From IMG/VR virus record IMGVR_UViG_3300048833_000190, positions 1 through 30,121 of that record: a DNA stretch of 30,121 bases. One strand, 5' to 3'. A program made the position numbers and the translations under genes. Within the stretch, counting starts at the first letter, position 1. Each line of letters opens with the position of its first letter. The notes under the pieces are model-generated. The model was not told the origin of the DNA and did not search any database. It saw nothing but the letters and a program-made list of their open reading frames with translations. Of the stretch, positions 6,808 through 14,212 are shown piece by piece. Source of the stretch: a virus.

Positions 6808-8528
6808 GCCGCCCGCCTTTCATGCTGTTGCTGCGCCTCGGCGTAGTTCGCTGCCACCAGGGCGCGGGCCAGGGGTGGGCAAACCGAGTTTCCGCACATG
6901 CGCACTTGGGCGGTTTTGGTGATGGGCTCGCCTGCGGCGCCGCGGTCGATGCGGTAGCTTTCGGGGAAGCCCTGGGCGCGGTACAGCTCGCGGGGGGTTA
7001 GCATGCGCAGGCCGATGTCCACGATGGCGTAGGGTTCGCCGTGCACCAGCACCAGGCCAAAGCGGTCTTTGGTGGTGACGGTGTGCAGTGGCTCGCGCAT
7101 GGCGGGGTCTTGGTCGGTGCCGTAATACTTGACCAGGAAGGCGCGCACCTCTCCGTGGTGCGTGCCCTGGGCGCTGATGGTGTGCACGTGGTCGGTGGCC
7201 GGGGCGCCCACGTTGTCGCCGCGCAGCTTGATCATGTGGCTGGTGACCAGGCCCGCCGCCGCGCCCTGCGCCGTGACGGTGTTCAGGGGCTGCTCTACGC
7301 TGCGAATGCCGTGGCTGAATCGCTTGGTGCCGCACGCGCCCTCGCCATGGCCCATGTGCACCAGGTGCGCGGCCACCAGGCTGTGGTGGTCCACGGTGGT
7401 GGCCGTGCCCATGGGGGCGGCAAGGCTGCTGCCTACTACCCCGGTGTAGTGCTTGGCCAGGAAGGCGGTGACCAGTGCGTGTTTTTGCCCGGCCACTACG
7501 GTGCCCAGGGGCTTTTCCAGCCCTGGCACGCGGGGCGATTGGCCGGGGCGTTCGCCGTAGCCGGTCTGGATGAGGGTGGATGCACTGAGCGCCGTGGAGC
7601 CTGGCATTTCAGACAGGGCCCGTCTCGCGCGGGCTCGATTTTCCACGGTGCCGGGTGGCTCGCTTGCGGCGAGTAGTTCCCCGAATTCCCCTGACGGTGC
7701 ACCCGAAACATTGTATTGGCTTGTGGCGACAACAAACGGCGCCTTCGCATCCACCACATACCGCACGATTCCCTTGGCAATGCGCCTGCAGGTGGCGTCT
7801 GCCAGGGGCTTGGTGCGCTCAAAAATGCTGGGCGCGGGCACCGTCCAATCGATGCAGTCTGCGGCGGTGCGCCAGGGCTTCATGCCTGCGGGCACCTTGC
7901 CGCGGGCGTCGGGCTGGGCGTGGGTGGGGCTGGGCCACACAATGGGCTGGCCGTCGCACCGGGCTACCAAAAACAGGCGCTTGCGGATGGTGGGTGCGCC
8001 GTAGTCGCAGGCGCGCAGCTCGCGGTGCTCTACCTGGTAGCCCAGGTTTTGCAGTTGCTTCTTCCACAGGGCAAAGGTCTGGCCCTTGCGCTGCGGGCAG
8101 GGGCGGCCGTCGTCTGCCAGCGGGCCCCAGGTCTGGAATTCTTCGACGTTCTCCAGGCAGATCACGCGGGGGCGCACGGCTTTGGCCCACTTGACCACCA
8201 CCCAGGCCAGGCTGCGGATTTTCTTGCTGACGGGCTTGCCGCCCTTGGCCTTGCTGAAGTGCTTGCAGTCTGGCGACGCCCACAGCAGGCCCACGGGCTG
8301 GCTGTCTGTGACGGTGATGGGGTCTACCTCGAAGACGTCGCTGCAGAAGTGGCGGGTTTGCGGGTGGTTGGCCGTGTGCAGACTCACGGCCTCGGTGTCG
8401 TGGTTGACGGCCACGTCCACATGGCGGCCAATGGCCTGCTCGATGCCGGTGCTGGCGCCGCCGCCACCCGCAAACAGGTCTACGACCAGCTCGCGGTGCA
8501 TGGGGAGGATGTATTGGGGGGTTAGCAT
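6804..8528 (-). CDS. DNA (cytosine-5-)-methyltransferase
   Basis: Transfers a methyl group from SAM to C5 of cytosine in DNA, probably protecting phage DNA from host restriction. The start ATG at 8528 gives 574 aa and overlaps the end of the upstream gene by 7 bp. Motifs in order: I (DLFAGGGGASTG), IV with the catalytic Cys in ASPDCKHFSKAKGG, VI (CLENVEEF), VIII (DYGAPTIRKRLFLVAR), a long variable target-recognition region at about residues 290-500, then IX/X (RELYRAQGFPESYRI and GNSVCPPLARALVAANY). Motif IV reads P-D-C instead of the more usual P-C, as in a known phage subgroup. No restriction enzyme lies beside it, so it is an orphan enzyme. Its target sequence cannot be read from sequence. 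Confidence 0.92.
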   Translation of the reverse strand: MLTPQYILPMHRELVVDLFAGGGGASTGIEQAIGRHVDVAVNHDTEAVSLHTANHPQTRHFCSDVFEVDPITVTDSQPVGLLWASPDCKHFSKAKGGKPVSKKIRSLAWVVVKWAKAVRPRVICLENVEEFQTWGPLADDGRPCPQRKGQTFALWKKQLQNLGYQVEHRELRACDYGAPTIRKRLFLVARCDGQPIVWPSPTHAQPDARGKVPAGMKPWRTAADCIDWTVPAPSIFERTKPLADATCRRIAKGIVRYVVDAKAPFVVATSQYNVSGAPSGEFGELLAASEPPGTVENRARARRALSEMPGSTALSASTLIQTGYGERPGQSPRVPGLEKPLGTVVAGQKHALVTAFLAKHYTGVVGSSLAAPMGTATTVDHHSLVAAHLVHMGHGEGACGTKRFSHGIRSVEQPLNTVTAQGAAAGLVTSHMIKLRGDNVGAPATDHVHTISAQGTHHGEVRAFLVKYYGTDQDPAMREPLHTVTTKDRFGLVLVHGEPYAIVDIGLRMLTPRELYRAQGFPESYRIDRGAAGEPITKTAQVRMCGNSVCPPLARALVAANYAEAQQQHERRAA

Positions 8529-9514
8529 GTGGGGGCTCCATTCCACTCGCGGCCATCCAGCAGACGGCCTGCGGCTTTCTTGCCGACGTGCCGCAACTCG
8601 TAGCGCTTCCGGCCGCCGTCGGTGCTGATGGCGACATAGTGGTCTGCGGTGACACCATCGCGCGTGACCCGGCATAGGTTTCCCGGTAGGCGCGTCGCCT
8701 CGGGGTGAACCGGCAATTCGGCTACCTGCGCCCACTCTCCCCACTGCTTGAACAAGAACGGAACGCCAGCGGCCTCGCATTGATCGCGCAGCGAGCGCGC
8801 CCAGTCCGGGTGCATTGGACGGGCGCGGGGGCCGCTCTCGCCGCCAACGATCACCCAGTCCAGTGCTGGAACGTCATCGGTTGGTGCGCCCTCGTCATCC
8901 ACGCAATCTGTCGTTCCTTTGAGGGGGTAGATTTCTGCATCGCCGCCCCAGACCTCGATGTGCGTCAGGTTCACCGGCCCAAGCAGCGGCTCCATGGACA
9001 GAAACCGCACGCGGGCAGGCGCCTGCAGCAGCTTGGGGATGTCGCGGTCGGCCTCGGCCTGGTCCACGATGGAGGCGCCCAGCCACAGGTTATCCGGCGG
9101 GCCATCCAAGAACATCTGGCCCAGCATGGCCCCCGCATTGCCGATGCGCTTGGTCAACAGCAGCCAATCCAGGTCGGGCGTGTTCAAGATCAGTGTGGCG
9201 AGGTCGTCACGCCACTCGCGGTCCACCGCGTTGTCAAACACATCTGCCAGACTGGCGCAGAAAACCCGCTGGCGGCGGCCGTGCTGCGCCATGAAGGCAG
9301 CGGCCTGGGCGTTCCAGCGTTTGGGCAGATTCCAGTTGCTCGCACTGGTGCGGCGGCGCGGTGCGCCCGGCCCCCAATTGATGGCCGTGCCGCCCGCGAA
9401 GCGCGCATTGCGTGTTTCGGCGTAGCAGTGGTCACACCCGGGGCCGACTTTCTGGCAGCCCTCCCAGGGGTTGAAGGTGTGGTCGCACCATTCGATTTTG
9501 GTGTTTTGTGTCAT
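8522..9514 (-). CDS. DUF5131 (phage Gp37/Gp68) family protein
   Basis: 330-residue protein that opens with MTQNTKIEWCDHTFNPWEG, the hallmark of the phage Gp37/Gp68 family. The cysteines in CQKVGPGCDHCYAE form a CxxC-type cluster reminiscent of radical-SAM proteins, and the later motifs (WLLLTKR, RFLSMEPLLGPV, WVIVGGESGPRARPM, FLFKQWGEW) are also characteristic. The biochemical role of this family is not established to my knowledge. The ATG at 9514 has AGGGGAAG 6-8 nt upstream. It is followed by the methyltransferase with a 7-bp overlap, a pairing that suggests a joint role in DNA modification, though that is inference. Confidence 0.88.
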   Translation of the reverse strand: MTQNTKIEWCDHTFNPWEGCQKVGPGCDHCYAETRNARFAGGTAINWGPGAPRRRTSASNWNLPKRWNAQAAAFMAQHGRRQRVFCASLADVFDNAVDREWRDDLATLILNTPDLDWLLLTKRIGNAGAMLGQMFLDGPPDNLWLGASIVDQAEADRDIPKLLQAPARVRFLSMEPLLGPVNLTHIEVWGGDAEIYPLKGTTDCVDDEGAPTDDVPALDWVIVGGESGPRARPMHPDWARSLRDQCEAAGVPFLFKQWGEWAQVAELPVHPEATRLPGNLCRVTRDGVTADHYVAISTDGGRKRYELRHVGKKAAGRLLDGREWNGAPTC

Positions 9515-9528
9515 CGCTGTGCTTCCCC

Positions 9529-10086
9529 TCAAATCGCCATCACATGCACCCCATCGGGCAGGTGATCAATGCGGCCAAAAATCTCGCGGATGCGCTTTTC
9601 TGTTGCGCGGTGGCAGCGCACCATGGTGCGGGCGGGCAGGCATTCCAGGGCGGCTTGGTAGTCTTCGAGCACGGCGCGCACGGCTTGCAGGCCGGGGCCG
9701 TCCAGGCGCATGGGCTGGCCGTTGAATGCGCGCTCGCCTGCCTTGCTCATGGCGGTAATGGCGTCGAGCAGCAGGCCGCTGGAGTCGCCCACTTCCACGG
9801 GCTGGCCGTCGCAGCCGCGCCAGTGGCTGGCAATGGTTTTGCCGGTGGTGGCGTCTTTCACTGGGGCTTCGCCGCACAGCACCAGGGTTTCGAGCAGGTT
9901 GACCGCATCGCTGATGACGCGCCAGGCTTCATTGCCGGGCCTGGGGGCGTGCATCATTTCGTTCAGTGCATCGGCCATGCGCGTGAGCTGGTGGCGGCGG
10001 GTGTGCGCGGGCATGGGGGTGGTGTCGCTGGCGAACAGTTCGTGCACCAGGCTGTAGTGGGTTTTTGGTTGGCGTTTGCGGGTCAT
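9529..10086 (-). CDS. hypothetical phage protein (185 aa)
   Basis: Starts at ATG 10086, overlapping the previous stop as ATGA; the frame is open further upstream but that stretch is antisense-like and overlaps the DUF7694 gene. N-terminus is basic (MTRKRQPKTHYSLVHELFAS), the centre is helical (LTRMADALNEMM, WRVISDAVNLLETLVLCGEA) and the end is KRIREIFGRIDHLPDGVHVM. Two cysteines do not form an obvious metal site. Proteins of this kind occur in early operons of related prophages. I cannot assign a function. Confidence 0.7.
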   Translation of the reverse strand: MTRKRQPKTHYSLVHELFASDTTPMPAHTRRHQLTRMADALNEMMHAPRPGNEAWRVISDAVNLLETLVLCGEAPVKDATTGKTIASHWRGCDGQPVEVGDSSGLLLDAITAMSKAGERAFNGQPMRLDGPGLQAVRAVLEDYQAALECLPARTMVRCHRATEKRIREIFGRIDHLPDGVHVMAI

Positions 10087-10460
10087 CGCAGCACCCCGAG
10101 TTCCTTGTAGCCGACCATGTAGGACGGGGGCAGCGGTACCGCGCATTGCTGGGGCCTCCAGAGGTGCAGGCAAAACCGGTGGTTGTTCACCCAGTCCGAG
10201 CGCGGCGGGTGCAGTTCCATCACTGCGTCCTCGTCGTCCCAAAACAGTGCCTTGATTCGGCACATTTCCTCCCATGTGGGGCAGCGGTCTGGCAGGCTCG
10301 CGCTTACGTGGTCCCAGCCGTCGCCATCGCTGGCGATGACCATGAATGGTGTTTTGCCCGGGCGTTGCGGCACCAGAAACGCGCCGTTGTTGCCGTTGGT
10401 TTCGTCCGTTGCTACGCGGCCCTTTCGGACGCGAAATTGGTTTGGCGCGTGAAAGCTCAT
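10083..10460 (-). CDS. DUF7694 domain phage protein (125 aa)
   Basis: The conserved body WDHVSASLPDRCPTWEEM, then FWDDEDAVMELHPPRSDWVN and NHRFCLHLWRPQ, matches a small phage family now named DUF7694. These proteins are common in siphovirus early regions; no biochemical role is known to me. ATG at 10460 overlaps the preceding stop as ATGA, and its own stop overlaps the next ATG in the same way, so it is embedded in a translationally coupled chain. Confidence 0.8.
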   Translation of the reverse strand: MSFHAPNQFRVRKGRVATDETNGNNGAFLVPQRPGKTPFMVIASDGDGWDHVSASLPDRCPTWEEMCRIKALFWDDEDAVMELHPPRSDWVNNHRFCLHLWRPQQCAVPLPPSYMVGYKELGVLR

Positions 10461-10933
10461 GCCACCCCCTCCACCCGCCCATCCCGGTACTCGCGCCGAT
10501 CAAACCGGCGGCTGGGCAGGGCGAAGGCGTCCATGGCGCCGGGGCGGCCTTCGTAGGGGCGCAGCTCGGGGCAGGTGTAGGGTGCGCCGCGCATCACGCT
10601 GTTTGCGATGATGGCCCGGGCTGTTGCGCCCAGGGCCGGGATGGGTGCGGGGCCGTAGGTGGTGGCGGTGGCCATGATGCTGTGCAGGCCCGTGGTCTTG
10701 GGCATTGCGCCGGGGCGGCCCCGTGCTGCTGGCTGATTGGGCCGTGGCGCGGCATATTTGGCCCGGTTGTCGGCTTTGTTCACGCCGAGGGCGTTGGCGT
10801 GGCGCGACACGGCTTGTGCTGTGCGCCCAAGGTGCGCCGCGATGGCTGTATCGGTCTGCAGGCCGTACCAGCGGCGCAGGTACTTGTCTTCTGATGCCGT
10901 CCAGGTGTTGGACGGTTTGAGTTCTAGATTCAT
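10457..10933 (-). CDS. SANT/Myb-like DNA-binding phage protein (158 aa)
   Basis: Residues about 8-50 (TWTASEDKYLRRWYG...IAAHLGRTAQAVSRHANALG) form a Myb/SANT-like three-helix DNA-binding domain: W-x-ED start, a spaced Trp, then a helix-turn-helix ending in a recognition helix. The remaining hundred residues are low-complexity with Pro/Ala/Arg. A regulatory or DNA-binding role in the early operon is plausible. It overlaps both neighbours by ATGA. The target site is unknown. Confidence 0.7.
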   Translation of the reverse strand: MNLELKPSNTWTASEDKYLRRWYGLQTDTAIAAHLGRTAQAVSRHANALGVNKADNRAKYAAPRPNQPAARGRPGAMPKTTGLHSIMATATTYGPAPIPALGATARAIIANSVMRGAPYTCPELRPYEGRPGAMDAFALPSRRFDRREYRDGRVEGVA

Positions 10934-11592
10934 GGCATCGCCTTTGTGGTTGTGGGTAGTGGCGCTGAAAAGTCCCGGCCGCAGCGCCGGGCATCCAGGG
11001 TGCGATAGCGCTGCAAAAATGTGTCGCGGTGGTGGCGCCAGGTCATGGCGGCGCGGGCGGGGTTGTTGAGGTCTACGCCGTCCAGCGGGTGCACTTCCTG
11101 CCCGGGTGTGTCAAGCGCGGGCCATGGGGTGTTTTGTGCGGTGTCGTAGCGCATGAGGTCGCGCCGCTCTGTGGCCAGGGCGATCAGGTCGGCCTGTTTC
11201 ACGGCTGCGCGGTGTGCAACGTGGGCTGTTTTGATGGCGAAGGCTTCGCGCACGGCCAGGGCGTGCATGTTTTCCAGTTCGAGCCACGGCGCTCCAAGTA
11301 CCCATTTGATGGGGGTGGCCACATCGCCACAAAAGGCTTCGTGGGCGTCATGCAGTAGCGCGGCCATTTGTGCATGCAGGTTGCCGCCACGGGCTGCAAC
11401 GATGTCGCACACCAGCACGCTGTGTTCTGCCACGCTGTAGGGGCGGCCGGCGTGGCCGGTGAAGCGGTTGATTTGCGCCAGGGCGTGGGCGATTACTTCG
11501 ATGCGCGGGGCGTTGTCGGGCAGCAGCACGGTGGCGCCGGTAAGTGGGTGGTCTGCGCCGTGGGCGGTGACAAGCCAGGGGGAGTTGGTCAT
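10930..11592 (-). CDS. HD-domain phosphohydrolase (YfbR-like)
   Basis: 220-aa HD-superfamily metal-dependent phosphohydrolase. The metal-binding set is visible: His in SVAEHSVLVCD, the HD pair in ALLHDAHEAFCGDVATPIK, and a later Asp in KQADLIALATE. This arrangement is that of YfbR-type nucleotidases, which remove phosphate from deoxynucleotides, so it may alter the dNTP pool during infection. The ATG at 11592 overlaps the stop of the DUF6378 gene as ATGA; the open frame upstream of it is an Arg/Pro-rich shadow. Substrate specificity is inferred from the family only. Confidence 0.85.
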   Translation of the reverse strand: MTNSPWLVTAHGADHPLTGATVLLPDNAPRIEVIAHALAQINRFTGHAGRPYSVAEHSVLVCDIVAARGGNLHAQMAALLHDAHEAFCGDVATPIKWVLGAPWLELENMHALAVREAFAIKTAHVAHRAAVKQADLIALATERRDLMRYDTAQNTPWPALDTPGQEVHPLDGVDLNNPARAAMTWRHHRDTFLQRYRTLDARRCGRDFSAPLPTTTKAMP

Positions 11593-11969
11593 GCGTTGCC
11601 CGCCCCGTCTGCTGCGGCCTCGGCGCCCAGGGCGGCATAGGCGGCGCCGTCCAGGTAGTCGTCGGGGTTGAACCGCCCGTTGCGCGCCGTGTTGGCCGCC
11701 CGGGCCAGCTTCAAGAACTGCATGAATGCCCATCCCTGGCGCTCGGTCAGGCTGGTGCCCTCGATGGCGTTGAATGCGGCCACCGTGGCGGTCATGCTGC
11801 GCTCTTGCTGCTGGCCGTCGGCGCTGGTGTCGCGCTCCTGGCCGCGCTGCAAGATGGTGTTGGCCGCGTTGTGCAGCAGGCGCACGGGGTAGGGCTGTGC
11901 GGGCTGTGGCGCCTGGGCGGGCGGTGGCAGAGGCCGGGCAGTGGTGGGGCGGTTTTTTGGCGGGGGCAT
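11589..11969 (-). CDS. DUF6378 domain phage protein (126 aa)
   Basis: After a Pro-rich N-terminus (MPPPKNRPTTARPLPPPAQ) the protein carries a four-helix-like body: LLHNAANTILQRGQERD, then TERQGWAFMQFLKLARAANT and DDYLDGAAYAALGAE. The pattern LKxxR...D-x-x-DxAxYAAL is characteristic of DUF6378, related to MazG-like nucleotide hydrolases, although not all metal-binding acidic residues are obvious. It comes directly before the HD hydrolase (ATGA overlap), so two possible nucleotide-handling genes are paired. It begins 30 bp after the reverse transcriptase gene. Confidence 0.7.
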   Translation of the reverse strand: MPPPKNRPTTARPLPPPAQAPQPAQPYPVRLLHNAANTILQRGQERDTSADGQQQERSMTATVAAFNAIEGTSLTERQGWAFMQFLKLARAANTARNGRFNPDDYLDGAAYAALGAEAAADGAGNA

Positions 11970-11999
11970 GGGGGGCTCCGGTGGTAGTGGTTGAGTGGT

Positions 12000-13397
12000 T
12001 CACGCGGCTGTGCTGGCCGATGGATTTGGTGTGGTGGTATGCACGCGGTGCAGTGCCTTGCTGAGGTTTTTGCCTTCCACCGGGTGGCCGCGTTTGAGTA
12101 GCGCTTTGCACATGGCGGCGCGCTCCTGGTGGCTGTGGCTGGCCTGGCGCACCAGGCCCAGGTAGCTGTTGCCCGTGGCGTAGGTGTCGGCGTCGGGCAT
12201 TTGCGCGATGCGCTGCAGGGCGGTGGCCAGGGTGCGGGGGCGGGTGGTGCGGCGCCATGGCTTGATGACGTGCCCCACGAAGTCCACGCCGCGCGCCACG
12301 GGCTGCAGGATGGTCTTGCGGGGGTTGAGCTGCAGGTGCAGGCCGGCCAGGTGCTGCTCGATGGCGGCGCGGGCGGCGTTGAGCCACTGCGGGCTGTGGT
12401 GCAGCAGGATGAAGTCGTCCACATAGCGCACGTAGTGCGGCGCGCGCAGGCGGTGTTTGATGAACTGGTCCAGGTCATCGAGCAGCACGTTGGCAAAGAA
12501 CTGGCTGCTCAAATTGCCGATGGGTAGGCCGTGGTGGGCTGGGGCGTTGAACAGGCGCTTGTGCGGCGGCACCAGGGCGCTTTCGCGCGGGGTGCCGCGC
12601 ACCTCCACGTCGCCGCGCGGGTCGTGCATGAGGATGGTTTCGGCCAGTGCCATCCACCAGGGCTCATGCACGCGGCGCTGCAGCTGGGCGAGCAGCACGG
12701 TTTTGTCGATGCTGACGAAGAAGTTGGCCAGGTCGCACTTGAGGTAGTGGGCCGGGTGGCTCCAGTTGGCCGTGGCGCTGCGCACCTGGCTCTCCAGCCG
12801 CTGGGCGGCATACAGCGTGCCCCGGCCTGGGATGCAGGCGCAGCTGTCTGCCGTGAAGCTGGCGTGAAAGCGCGGCGCGATTTGGTTGTAGAGCAGGTGA
12901 TGCACGATGCGGTCGCGAAAGCGTGCTGCCCACACCTCGCGCGGCTTGGGGTGGGTGATGACGAAGCACACGCTGCGGCCGGGCTGGTAGGTGCCGGCGC
13001 GCAGTTCGTCGTGCAGTTGCCGAAGGTTGTGCTCGGCCTGGGCCTCGAAGGCCATCGCACTGGCGCTGTTGCGCTTGTGGCGGCGGCAGTCGAGCCAGGC
13101 TTGCACGAGCAGCTGGAACAGGTGCGGATCTGCGGAGGGCAACGGCTGAACCCTCAAAGCTCTTGTGGTTGTTGTTCTGGTTGCCGTTGTTGAAGTTGCA
13201 ATTCCAGGCGTAGGAGGCGCAACCATCGCGCTATGTAGGCCGCGCTGCCGAAGGATTTGGCCGATCAGCGGTGCGGCTGCACCGGACGCGCCGCGCGCGG
13301 GCGCGGCCGTTTCCGTTGTGTGCCTGTCGGTGGGCTTGTGGCCCAGCGGCGCGACCAGATTCACCATGCGCACGGGCATGAGGGCCTTGACCGTCAT
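12000..13397 (-). CDS. DGR reverse transcriptase
   Basis: Retron/group II-like reverse transcriptase that copies the template-repeat RNA into adenine-mutated cDNA. RT motifs in order: N-terminal LRAGTYQPG and PKPREVWAARFRDRIVHH, ACIPGRGTLYAAQRL, LKCDLANFFVSIDK, the DGR-diagnostic IGNLSSQFFANVLLDDLD (the family has IGxxxSQ), the catalytic YVDD at 12414-12425 and a thumb with DFVGHVI. The start is uncertain. ATG 13397 overlaps the avd stop as ATGA and gives 465 aa, but it reads straight through the TR. Other in-frame starts are ATG 13226, TTG 13157 or TTG 13142 (408, 385 or 380 aa), while typical DGR RTs have 330-400 aa and conserved sequence begins near HLFQLLVQAW (about 13125). The C-terminus is Ser/Thr/Pro-rich. 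Confidence 0.93.
   Translation of the reverse strand: MTVKALMPVRMVNLVAPLGHKPTDRHTTETAAPARGASGAAAPLIGQILRQRGLHSAMVAPPTPGIATSTTATRTTTTRALRVQPLPSADPHLFQLLVQAWLDCRRHKRNSASAMAFEAQAEHNLRQLHDELRAGTYQPGRSVCFVITHPKPREVWAARFRDRIVHHLLYNQIAPRFHASFTADSCACIPGRGTLYAAQRLESQVRSATANWSHPAHYLKCDLANFFVSIDKTVLLAQLQRRVHEPWWMALAETILMHDPRGDVEVRGTPRESALVPPHKRLFNAPAHHGLPIGNLSSQFFANVLLDDLDQFIKHRLRAPHYVRYVDDFILLHHSPQWLNAARAAIEQHLAGLHLQLNPRKTILQPVARGVDFVGHVIKPWRRTTRPRTLATALQRIAQMPDADTYATGNSYLGLVRQASHSHQERAAMCKALLKRGHPVEGKNLSKALHRVHTTTPNPSASTAA
13128..13219 (-). repeat. DGR template repeat (TR)
   Basis: 92-bp segment matching VR1 (13800-13891) and, over 88 bp, VR2 (14234-14321). Read in the frame used by the targets it would encode NCNFNNGNQNNNHKSFEG: a run of AAC/AAT codons, the codon bias that gives adenine mutagenesis the widest amino-acid range. 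The end nearest the RT core (13128-13163) is identical to VR1 and corresponds to the homing initiation (IMH) part. The TR lies between avd and the RT core and overlaps the open RT frame. Confidence 0.95.
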
Positions 13398-13756
13398 ACT
13401 GCTGGCGCCCTGTTCTTGGCGGACTTGAGCCACCCGCCGGCCTGCGCACCGATGCTGCCCAGCAGCTGCACGGCCTGGGCCCACAGCTTGGGCGAGACGC
13501 GGCGCGCGTCAAAGCTGACGCGCAGCAACACCTCTACCGTACGCTGGTGCTTGAGCAGCTCGCGCAGGTAGTGCGCCCGCTGGTCCTTGGAGGCGTTGGC
13601 CAGGGCCATCAACTCCAGGATGTCGGTGCAGTGCTGGGCGATCTTCTCGCCCACGGTGCGCTTCATGCCGCGCGGCATCTGCTCTTGAACGCTATGGGCC
13701 AGCGTGAGCAGCTCCAAGCCTGTGCGGTAGATGGGTAGTTGGGTGTGCAGGGCCAT
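13394..13756 (-). CDS. avd: DGR accessory variability determinant Avd
   Basis: 120-residue, basic, four-helix-bundle protein of the Avd family. Landmarks are LPIYRTGLELLTLAHSVQEQ near the N-terminus, MPRGMKRTVGEKI, the HYLRELLKHQRTVEVLLRVS helix, and a C-terminal helix with VSPKLWAQAVQLLGSIG. In BPP-1, Avd forms a pentamer that binds the RT and the template RNA and is required for cDNA synthesis. It lies between target 1 and the TR, the canonical position. ATG 13756 is 32 bp after the target 1 stop, and its stop overlaps an ATG of the RT frame. Identification rests on sequence pattern plus context. Confidence 0.92.
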   Translation of the reverse strand: MALHTQLPIYRTGLELLTLAHSVQEQMPRGMKRTVGEKIAQHCTDILELMALANASKDQRAHYLRELLKHQRTVEVLLRVSFDARRVSPKLWAQAVQLLGSIGAQAGGWLKSAKNRAPAV

Positions 13757-13788
13757 GGGGTGGGGCTCAAGTCAAAGGATTGAAGGAT

Positions 13789-14181
13789 TTAAGGAATCAA
13801 TCTGCGGAGGGCAACGGCTGAACCCTCAAAGCTCTTGTGGTAGCCGTACTGGGAGCCGAAGGTGAAGTTGCAAAGCCAGGCGGAGGAGGCGTCTTCTTCA
13901 TCTTCCTGGCCCGACCAGTACCAGCCCGGCTGCAGGTGCGGCTTGCAGTTGGCGAAAAGCAGTGCCTGTTCTTGCCGGTCGGGCAGTTCGCCGCCCACGC
14001 TGGTGGCCCAGGCCTTGGCGGCGTCCCAGTTCAGGCGGGATTCGGGGCGGTGGGGCAGCAGCACCAGGTGGTGTTTGACGCGGCCTTCGGCGTCGAGCAC
14101 GGGGCCTGCGTAGCGCTCTCCGGGGTGTAGCTCGATGGTGATGGCGGGGATCTGGAGGGGGGTGGTTTCGGTGGTGGTCAT
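13789..14181 (-). CDS. DGR target protein 1 (variable CLec/DUF1566-type)
   Basis: 130-aa protein whose C-terminal third is VR1. The N-terminal part (MTTTETTPLQIPAITIELHP) is followed by the core LNWDAAKAWATSVGGELPDR, then PGWYWSGQE and the variable segment AWLCNFTFGSQYGYHKSFEG, ending SAVALRRLIP. The WAxxxGGELPxR plus W-x-W plus SFEGSAVALR layout fits a C-type-lectin-like/formylglycine-enzyme-like fold as in DUF1566 and other DGR targets. Variable residues correspond to TR asparagine codons. No signal peptide or membrane segment is seen. It is paralogous to target 2. The start ATG 14181 follows AAGG. Its ligand is unknown. Confidence 0.88.
   Translation of the reverse strand: MTTTETTPLQIPAITIELHPGERYAGPVLDAEGRVKHHLVLLPHRPESRLNWDAAKAWATSVGGELPDRQEQALLFANCKPHLQPGWYWSGQEDEEDASSAWLCNFTFGSQYGYHKSFEGSAVALRRLIP
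13800..13891 (-). repeat. DGR variable repeat VR1
   Basis: Same length as TR (92 bp), with 12 substitutions, each at a TR adenine on the coding strand: TAC to TCC, AAT to CTT, AAC to ACC, TTC, TCC, TAC, GGC and TAC. The 37 or so bases at the low-coordinate end are identical to TR. Confidence 0.95.
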
Positions 14182-14212
14182 GGGATGGCCTTGAAGAAAA
14201 GGACTGAAGGAC

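Noticed and set aside
8529-8780. 84-residue N-terminal extension of the methyltransferase
   Set aside because: It lies inside the DUF5131 gene and is Arg-rich; the ATG at 8528 fits family start and operon overlap.
10087-10503. N-terminal extension of the 185-aa phage gene
   Set aside because: Overlaps the DUF7694 gene completely in another frame; the ATGA junction at 10086 marks the true start.
12129-12527. Plus-strand frames opposite the RT gene
   Set aside because: Antisense shadows with Gly/Val/Ala-rich products; RT motifs on the minus strand are decisive.
13398-13484. Upstream extension of the RT frame into avd
   Set aside because: Would overlap avd by a further 87 bp; the residues are Arg/Gly-rich and unlike any RT N-terminus.
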